Source: Dyadobacter sp. CY345
Lineage (GTDB): Bacteria > Bacteroidota > Bacteroidia > Cytophagales > Spirosomataceae
NCBI RefSeq assembly: GCF_021502725.1
Contig: NZ_JAKFFS010000005.1
Span: 372,001 to 436,000 of the forward strand
Direction: 5' to 3'
Length of the DNA stretch: 64,000 nucleotides
Shown: piece after piece, positions 9,347-17,509 of the stretch
Layout of the letters: every line of letters begins with the position of its first letter
How positions within the stretch are numbered: position 1 is the stretch's first letter
Program-made: the position numbers and the translations under genes
The notes under the pieces: generated by a model
What the model was told of the DNA's origin: nothing
What the model saw: only the letters and a program-made list of their open reading frames with translations
Database searches by the model: none

Positions 9347-10059
9347 TAATTTTCAGTTTGGGATGTTAAAGTTACTGTCGCGACCACCCAGTCGTTGGCT
9401 TCACAATTATTGCAAGACTGACTCTCAGTTTCATTAAATTTCACGTTTCCGCAGACCGTACATGCATGGGCACCTTCAACAATTTCTTGTAAATAGCCAT
9501 TGATTCCCTGATCAGAGGGTGGAAATATCTGTAATCCGGGAGAAGTTTCGTCTTTCCTGTAAATGCTAAAAACCCCACACGCTTCAAAATACACGCGACC
9601 TACATCACCCAGGTTGTAAATACTTTTTCCTCTGATTGCCGAAAAAAGCTGCTGCCGGGAAATTTTTGACCTTGACATTTCCTTTAACTGAATCACGCCA
9701 TTCTTGACCAGGGTACCGGTAGTTCCCTGGCTTAGCCGCTCGAACTTACGACTGCTAAACTCAGCTAAATTGAGCCCTCTCTGAAAAATTAATGCGCAAA
9801 TCAGTATCATAATTCCCATTAGTACACCGAGTTGCGGAATCTGCATAGCAGGGGAAACAATCGCACCGAGCGTAACCATCACAGCCAGCTCAGAAACCGT
9901 CAATTGCCCTCCCATTCTTTTGCCCATCAGCCTGACAATGACTAGTAAAACGACGTACATGATAGCCGTCCGGAGAAAAACTTCCACCAAAAACTCCATG
10001 GGCGCCTCCCCGAAAAGAATACGATTCCAGTCCCACGGTTCAATATCTTCCTTTTTCAT
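9346..10059 (-). CDS. DUF421 (YetF-like) membrane protein with C-terminal zinc ribbon, paralogue
   Basis: 237 residues, the same architecture as the downstream gene: three helices (about 27-100), RLMGKRMGGQLTVSELAVMV, the soluble domain with LKEMSRSKISRQQLFSAIRG, VYFEACGVFSIYRKD, and a tail with CTVCGN and CNNCEA. The two proteins differ clearly in sequence, so the duplication is old, yet both keep the ribbon. It is first in the two-gene operon and has 133 bp upstream with no clear TAnnTTTG box. Probably an inner-membrane protein with its ribbon in the cytoplasm. Confidence 0.9.
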   Translation of the reverse strand: MKKEDIEPWDWNRILFGEAPMEFLVEVFLRTAIMYVVLLVIVRLMGKRMGGQLTVSELAVMVTLGAIVSPAMQIPQLGVLMGIMILICALIFQRGLNLAEFSSRKFERLSQGTTGTLVKNGVIQLKEMSRSKISRQQLFSAIRGKSIYNLGDVGRVYFEACGVFSIYRKDETSPGLQIFPPSDQGINGYLQEIVEGAHACTVCGNVKFNETESQSCNNCEANDWVVATVTLTSQTEN

Positions 10060-10192
10060 TTAATTTATTTAAGAAAGCTGCCGCATGGTATTAAAAGTAT
10101 GCCAGTATTATGATGTTTTTAGAAGAGATGGATTTAATACTGTTTTGATAAAGAGTACGCAGCTAGTAATTTAATCAAGCTCCGGGAGGATT

Positions 10193-10543
10193 TTATTCGT
10201 TCTCATCAATGGTGCTTCCTATGCGCAATGCAGCGGCCAATGCCGAGAGCAGTGAGGACATTTCTCCTTCGGCTCCGATGTCCGGAACGATAAATAGTAC
10301 TTTGGCAGCTACTGCTCCCATTTGAGAATAAACCGTTGCAGAATCGGCGGGATCAGCCTGAATCAGCGTTTTTAATTTTTGCAGCTCCTGAGCAACTGGT
10401 TTAGTGTTCTCACTTTCTGAGAGCGGAGTTATCCATTGGTCAATTAAGGCAATCCCAGCCTCCGCAGTGGGCGATTCTTCACCACCCATCAGCAAGTTGG
10501 TAGTTGTTTCTATCAATTCCGTAGTATCCGCAAGACTTTTCAT
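10193..10543 (-). CDS. Small helical protein of unknown function
   Basis: 116 residues, acidic, predicted all-helical, no signal peptide or membrane segment and no Cys. It starts MKSLADTTELIETTT and ends with an Ala/Leu-rich helix (SSLLSALAAALRIG). I do not recognise a family. Codon use fits its neighbours and there is no competing long frame, so it is probably real. It lies 133 bp upstream of the DUF421 pair on the same strand and could be the first gene of that transcript. Confidence 0.65.
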   Translation of the reverse strand: MKSLADTTELIETTTNLLMGGEESPTAEAGIALIDQWITPLSESENTKPVAQELQKLKTLIQADPADSATVYSQMGAVAAKVLFIVPDIGAEGEMSSLLSALAAALRIGSTIDENE

Positions 10544-10754
10544 ATTTGATTCATCATTTATGTTGAACGCTAATTTATATACGTGGGAAAGTTAAATTTT
10601 AGAAACCAAGCAGTTTCAGATTGAACCCGTACCCTGAGAAAATTAACTAATTGTGGCCACTTACAATAAATATCATGCCGATCTGATGCTCGCATATGCA
10701 ACGGCCACCTGGTAGCAGTAATGTTTATTAAATATGTTCTGAAATACAATTATC

Positions 10755-10788
10755 CAAGGGATACACGACTGACCAGCGACATCCCTTG
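10755..10788 (-). terminator. Possible terminator after the GH2 gene
   Basis: Inverted repeat CAAGGGAT (10755-10762) and ATCCCTTG (10781-10788), 8 bp with an 18-base loop, 25 bp after the GH2 stop on the minus strand. There is no strong U-run, so this is tentative. Confidence 0.35.
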
Positions 10789-10813
10789 AATATCCATATC
10801 CGTAAACCGAAGG

Positions 10814-12634
10814 CTACATTTCCTTCGAAGACAGCAAACCCGGCCGCACCTGAAGAACACCTGTCTGCGGATCGATCAGTCCGTTCCGCTCCTCTTCGAT
10901 ATCGGTTGCCTGCGTGTAGACGTCACCTGCAATAGACCGTTTTCTGAGCTCTTGCTTAAAGAGATCAATTTGAATCGCCCTGTCATCGTCGTCTTTTGGC
11001 CCACCATAGTCCCTGAAACCAAATCCTCCCCATTCACTTACGATCAACGGCACCTGTTTTCTATAAAAAAACGGATCTCCGACAACAAGCGGAAAAGCGG
11101 CGACGGTCTGCATGTTGCCCGCAGTAAGCTCATCAAGTACCCTTTGCCATTGTTCAAGTTCCGGGGTATACAAATGCGCACTTAGTAGGTCCGATTTCAG
11201 CCTTCCTTCGCAGGAAATATGCTGCCAGCCATCATTGTCTACGACAAGGAATTGCGGATAGGCAATTTTCATGAAATGGTACACATCGATAATATACTGA
11301 CGTGTTTCGGCATTACTGGCGATATCCTGTGCTCCCCAGTCCTCATTATAAAGGCTCCAGATGACAACTGACGGATGAGTTCCAATCAGCGTAAGCATAC
11401 GCAAAAGTTCTGCACGGTGGTTTTCGCGGCTTTTTCGGGTCGACTGGTGCGGACTCGGAACTTCAACCCACAACAAAAGTCCGATTTTGTCAGCAAGTTT
11501 GTATACCCGCGGGTCCACGCCGGCAATATGTATTCTGACCAAATTACATCCCAGCTCTTTGATAGCAACCAGATGTTTTTTTATCTGATCATATGTCGAA
11601 TTACCTGGCTGGTATAAAATGCCATCCATATAAATCGGTTCATTATTCAGGTAAAGCCGACTACCCCTTGCTTCGAATTTCCTGAGTCCGAACTTAGTTT
11701 GAATTTCAGATACAGATCCCTTGTGATCAATCAATTGTGCCACCAAACGGTATAAGTTCGGAGAGTCTACGGACCAATATAAGGCTTCATCCAGGTTGAC
11801 CACAAGCCGTTGCGCTTTTTGTCCTGCTTCCAGCACCAGGTCATATTCATCTTCCGCCACGGGATCGGCATCACCACCGACCTGAAAAATTGACAATTTT
11901 ATTTTGTATTCGCCCGGATCGTGAATACGCGTCGTCAGCGTAAAACGAACAAGATCATCCTCAATGATACTGACAACACCTACCCTTGACCGTAAACGAT
12001 TTCGCTCTACTCTTTCAAGCCAAATGCTACGGACAGCGCCGGTAAATGTCTGATACCAGATTCCTCCGCGTTTGTAAACATGTGATTCCTGTTTCCCACG
12101 TGGGATATCCGCATCCATACTACTGCAAATCCTGACTGTGAGCCGGTTGACTGGCTGCAAAGCTTCCAGTTCGTAAGAGAAAGAGGTATATTCCCCAAGG
12201 TGTATTTCTTCCCCTTCAATGGTTGAAAGCAGAATACCATTCAACCAAACCTGAGTCTGGTAGCCGCAAGCGCCAAAAGTAAGTTGAAGGATTGTGTCGC
12301 TAGCCTCATCTGACAACGAATGCTCTGACAGTTCAAAATCCCGTTCATACCAGACAACGATCTGATCTTTCCAGGAAGAACCGTCATCCTGCGTTTTAGC
12401 CAGATGCTGCTCAACACTGCCTGGCCAATCAGCTGTTTGCGTAAAATCATGCTGTGTATACCAACTTTCAACGATACCACGGTCATCAGAATCGATCTCA
12501 AATTTCCATTCTCCATCCAGCAAAACATATTCGTTTGGCCGGAGAACAGCCCTGGGAATATCTTCGTGAATTATTCCAGCGTCCAGCGACGCTTCCTTAC
12601 TTTCAGACGAACCGTAATTGGTATGATTTTGCAT
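10814..12634 (-). CDS. GH2 family glycoside hydrolase (beta-galactosidase/glucuronidase type)
   Basis: 606 residues, no signal peptide, so cytoplasmic. Order: sugar-binding jelly roll (about 25-210, with DGEWKFEID and VWLNG), immunoglobulin-like domain (212-320), TIM barrel (325-600). The acid/base is E431 in VIWSLYNEDWG and the nucleophile E534 in LIVSEWGGFG. At 606 residues it is the short form of the family, like beta-glucuronidases and many beta-mannosidase-like proteins, and lacks the extra C-terminal domains of LacZ. It follows the glycan-assembly operon by 126 bp on the same strand and may process a glycan from that locus. The substrate is not readable from sequence. Confidence 0.92.
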   Translation of the reverse strand: MQNHTNYGSSESKEASLDAGIIHEDIPRAVLRPNEYVLLDGEWKFEIDSDDRGIVESWYTQHDFTQTADWPGSVEQHLAKTQDDGSSWKDQIVVWYERDFELSEHSLSDEASDTILQLTFGACGYQTQVWLNGILLSTIEGEEIHLGEYTSFSYELEALQPVNRLTVRICSSMDADIPRGKQESHVYKRGGIWYQTFTGAVRSIWLERVERNRLRSRVGVVSIIEDDLVRFTLTTRIHDPGEYKIKLSIFQVGGDADPVAEDEYDLVLEAGQKAQRLVVNLDEALYWSVDSPNLYRLVAQLIDHKGSVSEIQTKFGLRKFEARGSRLYLNNEPIYMDGILYQPGNSTYDQIKKHLVAIKELGCNLVRIHIAGVDPRVYKLADKIGLLLWVEVPSPHQSTRKSRENHRAELLRMLTLIGTHPSVVIWSLYNEDWGAQDIASNAETRQYIIDVYHFMKIAYPQFLVVDNDGWQHISCEGRLKSDLLSAHLYTPELEQWQRVLDELTAGNMQTVAAFPLVVGDPFFYRKQVPLIVSEWGGFGFRDYGGPKDDDDRAIQIDLFKQELRKRSIAGDVYTQATDIEEERNGLIDPQTGVLQVRPGLLSSKEM

Positions 12635-12760
12635 TTTTACTTGTTTTCAGATTTTTCGATCCAGAAGTCCAGTGAATGGGTATTCGGGAAAATATATTTG
12701 ACCACAAGTAAATAGTTATGCCACGTTCTCTGACATCAAGTGATTGTTATTCCAACGGCG

Positions 12761-13171
12761 TTACTTATCCCGATCTTTCAGCGCGATTTGATTCTGCCAG
12801 TATAAAAACGGAATAGGTACAAGAATTTCAATGGCCATGAAAATTGGCATAGGAAATGGCGGCAGGCCCAATGACCAGACAGACAATAACCTGCTTAATC
12901 CGCCCAGAAATATCATTCCCCAAATAAGTCGGTAACTAAAAGTCTTTTTTTCAATGTTTGGAATAACTGCAAACACGGATATTCCCAACGCAATTGAAAC
13001 ACCATTTAAAAAACGAAGATTGCTGTCGAGTAAAACATTTTCTGAATACGATAATCCGGGATAGATGGGATTGTAAATTCCTGATAATCCAAGTATGCCA
13101 GTTAATAGCGGGGCGAGTGCCAGCAGGCACATCATTACCTGTAAAAGTTTCTTGCTCGAAATTCCGTTCAT
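12761..13171 (-). CDS. DUF4345-type four-helix membrane protein
   Basis: 136 residues with four hydrophobic segments (about 8-28, 52-70, 80-98, 104-124) and the pattern of DUF4345 (DSNLRFLNGVSIALG, FLGGLSRLLS). The start overlaps the GT9 stop by 4 bases, so it is the last gene of the five-gene overlapping glycan operon. The role is unknown; the position suggests a membrane accessory to glycan assembly, or simple hitch-hiking. Confidence 0.8.
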   Translation of the reverse strand: MNGISSKKLLQVMMCLLALAPLLTGILGLSGIYNPIYPGLSYSENVLLDSNLRFLNGVSIALGISVFAVIPNIEKKTFSYRLIWGMIFLGGLSRLLSVWSLGLPPFPMPIFMAIEILVPIPFLYWQNQIALKDRDK

Positions 13172-14274
13172 TCTTCTAAATTTCCAAACACATTGTTACA
13201 TCCTACCCCAACCAGCTTGCCTAAAGCATCCAAAACTAATGTTGGCTCCGGGAAAGGAACGGTTTCTGAATAATATTTGGAGGCAACATGACAAATGATC
13301 GCATTACGGCTTTGCAGATGTTCCGGAACCGAAAAAGGCAAGATCGACTGCTCGCTTTTCCAAGGCGTATGTTGCGGATTGGTCTGCGCATAAAGCACCA
13401 CGATCGGTGTTTGTCTGGCAGCGGCAATGTGTATCGTTCCCGTATTGACAGAAACAACACCGTGCGCCTGATTGATCAAACAAATAAATTCTCCAATCGA
13501 AAAGGCGCCTGCCACACATGTTGCTTGCGCTCCTATGCCTTCTGTGATGGTTTCAGCAAGGGCAATTTCTTTTGCAGAACCGGAAATAAGTACCGGCATG
13601 TTGTATTCTCGAATGATCATTTTCCCAACTTCGATCCAATATGAAACGGGATACTCCCGCTTGGCTTCCGAAACGCAGGGATGTAAAACAAAATAGGATG
13701 TTCCGGGCGCATCTGGCAATAAATCGTATAATTTTTGATAAAACAAATGCTCGCAGGAAAACTGCATATTGATAATTAAATGATCATCGTCGGTTCCCGC
13801 CCCGAGGTTTGCAACCAGATTTAAATCCCGCTGCACCTGATGTAAAATGCATTCATAAGGCTCCTTGTCAGGAACCCAGTGCGTGAGCAGATCGTACGGA
13901 TTTTCTCTGGCATAAGCTACTCTTACAGGTATTCCGGCCATGTATAATAACATGGCAGTTGGCAGCGCATTTTGACTATACACTGTAAATATTATGGCTG
14001 CATGAAAATTTCCAGCTTTGATTATCTCAGTAAGATTCAGCAGACCGGAATCGCTCAATCCACCCGTCCCAACCCAGGGTAAATCGGCAATTATCACGTC
14101 GTCGATACAGTCGAGATATGGAACAATTACCGCTCCTGCCGCGGATGTCAAAAGCGTAATGCGACTTCCAAAAGTTTCCTTTAATGCCCGTATCGCAGGA
14201 GAAGACATGATCACGTCACCCATGTTGTCGGGCCGCACGCACAGTACATTCTGGTAATCGCTGTTTTCACGCAT
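13168..14274 (-). CDS. GT9-family glycosyltransferase (heptosyltransferase-like)
   Basis: 368 residues, GT-B fold. The N-terminal motif VLCVRPDNMGDVIMSSPAIR and the C-terminal donor-site motif VSVNTGTIHIAAARQTPIV are typical of ADP-heptose:LPS heptosyltransferases (GT9). It overlaps the GmhB-like gene by 8 bases and the DUF4345 gene by 4. Pairing of a GT9 enzyme with a heptose-bisphosphate phosphatase suggests a heptose-like donor, though GT9 donors vary. Peripheral cytoplasmic protein at the inner membrane. Confidence 0.92.
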   Translation of the reverse strand: MRENSDYQNVLCVRPDNMGDVIMSSPAIRALKETFGSRITLLTSAAGAVIVPYLDCIDDVIIADLPWVGTGGLSDSGLLNLTEIIKAGNFHAAIIFTVYSQNALPTAMLLYMAGIPVRVAYARENPYDLLTHWVPDKEPYECILHQVQRDLNLVANLGAGTDDDHLIINMQFSCEHLFYQKLYDLLPDAPGTSYFVLHPCVSEAKREYPVSYWIEVGKMIIREYNMPVLISGSAKEIALAETITEGIGAQATCVAGAFSIGEFICLINQAHGVVSVNTGTIHIAAARQTPIVVLYAQTNPQHTPWKSEQSILPFSVPEHLQSRNAIICHVASKYYSETVPFPEPTLVLDALGKLVGVGCNNVFGNLEE

Positions 14275-14848
14275 AACTTAGGATCGTTTGAGAAGTAATG
14301 AAATTTGCAGCTTCCGAAAAATTTTTCGCAGTAAAGTCGGGCGTCCGGTGAATTCCATTTACCCATTCAGTTTCGTTTCCATTATCGATCAAAACGGTAC
14401 GACAACCAGCTCGGTTTCCGGCTTCAACGTCGTTCAGAATGTCCCCGATGATCCAGGAAGCGTTTAGGTCAATATCCAGGTCGCGGGCAGCTGTATAAAA
14501 GAGTTCTGGCTTTGGCTTTCGGCATTTGCATGATTTGTCGCTGGTTTCCGGCAAGTGTGGACAATAATAAAAGCCCGCCAAAAGCATACCATTTTCATTA
14601 AATCTTTTTTCGAAATAGCAGATCAACTCGGCAAGTTCTTTCTTTGTAAAATATCCCAGCGAAATTCCCGGCTGGTTTGAAATAATGATTATTTTAAAAC
14701 CATGATCCCGAAACTTACGAAGCCCATCGAATACACCAGGTTCGAAAAGCACCAATTTTGGATCGACATTGTAGGGAACATCTTTGATGAGCGTTCCGTC
14801 TTTGTCAAGAAAAACTGCCTTTTGTCGGGACTTCTCAGGGTATGACAT
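14267..14848 (-). CDS. gmhB: HAD-IIIA phosphatase, D-glycero-D-manno-heptose 1,7-bisphosphate 7-phosphatase type
   Basis: 193 residues. HAD motif I is FLDKDGTL with D15 and D17, motif II IISNQPG, and motif IV GDILNDVEAG. The zinc-binding insertion typical of GmhB/HisB-N proteins is present (CPHLPETSDKSCKCRKPKP: Cys, His, Cys, Cys). The known reaction removes the 7-phosphate of heptose bisphosphate on the way to ADP- or GDP-heptose. It overlaps both neighbours (14 and 8 bases). No gmhA, hldE or hldD is in the window, so the rest of the heptose pathway must lie elsewhere, or the substrate differs. Histidinol phosphatase is less likely given the context. Confidence 0.88.
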   Translation of the reverse strand: MSYPEKSRQKAVFLDKDGTLIKDVPYNVDPKLVLFEPGVFDGLRKFRDHGFKIIIISNQPGISLGYFTKKELAELICYFEKRFNENGMLLAGFYYCPHLPETSDKSCKCRKPKPELFYTAARDLDIDLNASWIIGDILNDVEAGNRAGCRTVLIDNGNETEWVNGIHRTPDFTAKNFSEAANFITSQTILSYA

Positions 14849-16160
14849 AAGTTCTTGCGTTAGTTCTCCGTTGTCGTGCAGACCTTTTTTCCGAGCGTTT
14901 CAATTGCATCAGATAACGCGGTAACACATGACCTCTGTTCAAAATGCCAACATATAGCCCGCTCATTTCACAGGCCACTGATTTCCATGTAAAATTTTCG
15001 TTTACCCATTGTAATGCATTTTCACAAAGCTTCTGATATTTTTCAGGACATGAAATTCCTTCACGCACTGCGCTTGCAAGCGCCTGAGGATCATGCGGCG
15101 GAACGAGAAAACCTGTTTCCCCATGGCGAACCGTATATTTAATTCCCCCCACATTGGCACCGATCACCGGAGTACCGCAGGCCATAGCTTCCAGCGGGGT
15201 GATACCAAACGGTTCATACCAGGGTGTAGAAATAAAAAAATCGGCCGCCTGGTAATAGTATTTCAGCTGATCACGGTCGCGCCGGCCAATAAAATCAACC
15301 AAATCAGCAACGCCGGCTTCCTGAGCGACTTCCCGAAGTCTTATTAGTTCGGTATCGTTTTCAAAATCTGGCATTTCCGAACAGCCGCCAACTACAAGCA
15401 AACGAAGGTGTGGAATATCTTTCAGGTACTGCAATGATCTGATCACGTTGTCAATCCCCTTTCGCGGGACCATCCTGCCTAATTGCAGCAACACGGTTTC
15501 GTCCCCGGATAACCCGAGTTTCCGACGTGCCTCCGCCTTGTCTAAGGGATAAAATTCATCGGTATTAAAACCGCAGGAAATCACCGATATTTTTGCAGGA
15601 TCGGCCTGATAATGTTCGATCAAATCCTGCTGATCCTGCGGACATTCTGCGATGATACGATCGGCGTCATCGACAATCATCTGCTCAATTTCAAGGCGTT
15701 CGGGCGGAAACGCGTCCTTATCTTTCTGATGGATCATCCGTATTTTTCCCAACGCATGAAAAGTAATAACATAAGGAATTCCAAGCTTCATTTTAATTCG
15801 CGACGCCACCAGTCCGGACATAAAAAAGTTGGCATGCACCAGATCATAATGTATGCCGGATTCTGCAATAAAGCGGAGCATTACGCTGGTAAATTCATCC
15901 ATGTATCCCAGCAGCAATTCCTTCGAAACTTCCTCAGCAGGCCCGGCTTTAACATGTATAACCCGTATATCTGGAAGCCAGTTTACAATCCGAGGCTGAT
16001 CGCAACGATCCATTCTTGTGAAAATATCAATGTCATATCCTTGTTTGGAAAGTGCCTTGCAAATTTCAGCAACGTACACATTTTGCCCTCCTGCATCAAC
16101 TCCGCCCAAAACGGCAAGCGGAGACGCATGCTCACTAATGAATGCTATTTTCCTTTTCAT
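14835..16160 (-). CDS. GT4-family glycosyltransferase (sucrose-phosphate-synthase-like)
   Basis: 441 residues from the ATG at 16160 (MKRKIAFISEHASP). A longer frame exists to 16259, but its extra 33 residues are just the shadow of the upstream gene, and starting at 16160 gives a 26-base overlap as elsewhere in this operon. The N-terminal nucleotide loop GGVDAGGQNVYVAEI and the C-terminal EPFGITPLEAMACGTPVIG (E-x7-E donor site) mark a retaining GT-B enzyme close to sucrose/trehalose-phosphate-synthase-type GT4. Donor and acceptor are unknown. It is translationally coupled to the gmhB-like gene. Confidence 0.9.
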   Translation of the reverse strand: MKRKIAFISEHASPLAVLGGVDAGGQNVYVAEICKALSKQGYDIDIFTRMDRCDQPRIVNWLPDIRVIHVKAGPAEEVSKELLLGYMDEFTSVMLRFIAESGIHYDLVHANFFMSGLVASRIKMKLGIPYVITFHALGKIRMIHQKDKDAFPPERLEIEQMIVDDADRIIAECPQDQQDLIEHYQADPAKISVISCGFNTDEFYPLDKAEARRKLGLSGDETVLLQLGRMVPRKGIDNVIRSLQYLKDIPHLRLLVVGGCSEMPDFENDTELIRLREVAQEAGVADLVDFIGRRDRDQLKYYYQAADFFISTPWYEPFGITPLEAMACGTPVIGANVGGIKYTVRHGETGFLVPPHDPQALASAVREGISCPEKYQKLCENALQWVNENFTWKSVACEMSGLYVGILNRGHVLPRYLMQLKRSEKRSARQRRTNARTYVIP

Positions 16161-17139
16161 AATTGTGGAGGTTTCCCTGAACCGTTTGTTGAATAATATC
16201 TTTCCATTCCCTCGTAAACCGGCCAATATCGAACTTGTCAAGAGCAACCTGCCGGGCATTTTTTCCTAAGATTTTGGCAAGTGCAGGATCTTCAATCAGC
16301 TTTTTCATGTTCTCGATCAGACTGGAAATATTAGTATCAATAAATCCCGACTCGCCGTTTTTAAGCACCGTTACATATTCGGTCGTCGCCAGCGCAACGA
16401 CCGGCATACCGGTAAGCATTGCTTCACAAACGGCCAGACCGAAACTGGTATACCGAATGGGATTGAAGAAAAAACGATAATGACTGATAAATTCAGGCAA
16501 CTGCGGATTGAGTACCTCTCCCAGCCCGCCTGATTCCAAAGTTCCCATACCGACCAAATCCAGCGGAACGTGTTTTCTTACTTCGTCAAAAACATCCCAG
16601 CCGGTAATTCTTCCTCGTTGCTCAATGTGGTTGATCACAACAATTCCCCTTGGAATATCTCCCCGATATGAAACCGGCGGAATACAAACGCCATGCTCGA
16701 TTACCTGAATATTCCTGACCGGGCCGTTATCCCACATCAGCTTGTTAAAATGGGTTACGTGTACCATCGTCACAGCGGGATCAGTCATCACATGAAGTGA
16801 ATTTGTGGGATGTCTTTCCGGCGTATTGTGCTCAACGTACAAACGCGGAAGCTGCTTTTGCCAGTCGGCCAGGATATCATGCTGATCGATCAGGTAATTC
16901 TTCTCTGACTGAAAAAGTATACAGTCAAAGTCAGTATTCCGAACTTCCGATGCAGCTATCTCGATGACGTTCGGACCGAATGGAAAGGTTTCGCCACGTC
17001 CAAAATAGCCTTCGGATTTTTCATTTCTGACAGGAATAAAAATATCATAATCACCTTGTGACAAATAGTACAGATAACTTCCATGTACATGCCAGGTCAG
17101 AATTTTAAGCCTCGGTTTTTCGTTGAAAATCGTATTCAT
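16135..17139 (-). CDS. GT4-like glycosyltransferase, first gene of the leftward glycan operon
   Basis: 334 residues, GT-B fold with a C-terminal donor domain (GLAVCEAMLTGMPVVALATTEY, E239). The N-terminal half is divergent, with LTWHVHGSYLYYLSQ and YVEHNTPERHPTN, a subgroup seen next to NodU-type carbamoyltransferases in other bacteria (recalled, not checked). It opens a run of five genes that all overlap (26, 14, 8 and 4 bases), so they are one transcript. Its promoter must lie in the 370-bp divergent gap shared with the carbamoyltransferase. Confidence 0.87.
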   Translation of the reverse strand: MNTIFNEKPRLKILTWHVHGSYLYYLSQGDYDIFIPVRNEKSEGYFGRGETFPFGPNVIEIAASEVRNTDFDCILFQSEKNYLIDQHDILADWQKQLPRLYVEHNTPERHPTNSLHVMTDPAVTMVHVTHFNKLMWDNGPVRNIQVIEHGVCIPPVSYRGDIPRGIVVINHIEQRGRITGWDVFDEVRKHVPLDLVGMGTLESGGLGEVLNPQLPEFISHYRFFFNPIRYTSFGLAVCEAMLTGMPVVALATTEYVTVLKNGESGFIDTNISSLIENMKKLIEDPALAKILGKNARQVALDKFDIGRFTREWKDIIQQTVQGNLHNYEKENSIH

Positions 17140-17509
17140 AATTTTACCATTTTACGCTGGACAGACGCGCCCTTGTAAAAGAAATATGCCATTCGCATAG
17201 AAACGCTTTCCTGATTACCAGTCTTTTATGTTTTTTTTAAATAAACGGTGCTGAACGTCTCTGTATCAGCGATCAGTAGTTTTTTTGTTAATAAAAAACC
17301 ACTGGAAAAAATATCCACAGCTTTTGCAACGCTGCTTATGGCAAAAAATATTTAAGACGCTTCACGACAGTTGATATAATACCGGGCACTATAGGTAAAC
17401 GGACATCACATTCACATCCCATTTTAACAAATTCCACATGTGGATTTAATCTGGGACTGGCATGATACTTGTGTTGCTGCACGCCTGCAATTCAAACAGA
17501 CACTCGCTT
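17140..17509. promoter_or_regulatory. Divergent intergenic region with 12-bp palindrome (possible operator)
   Basis: This 370-bp gap carries the promoters of the leftward transferase operon and the rightward carbamoyltransferase operon. A perfect palindrome TCCACATGTGGA sits at 17433-17444, about 66 bp before the chosen carbamoyltransferase start, and its flanks extend the symmetry (AAATTCCACATGTGGATTT). I see no clean TAnnTTTG box in either direction. An operator role is inference. Confidence 0.35.

Noticed and set aside
15612..16196. 194-codon plus-strand frame
   Set aside because: Antisense to two conserved glycosyltransferase genes; no domain pattern.
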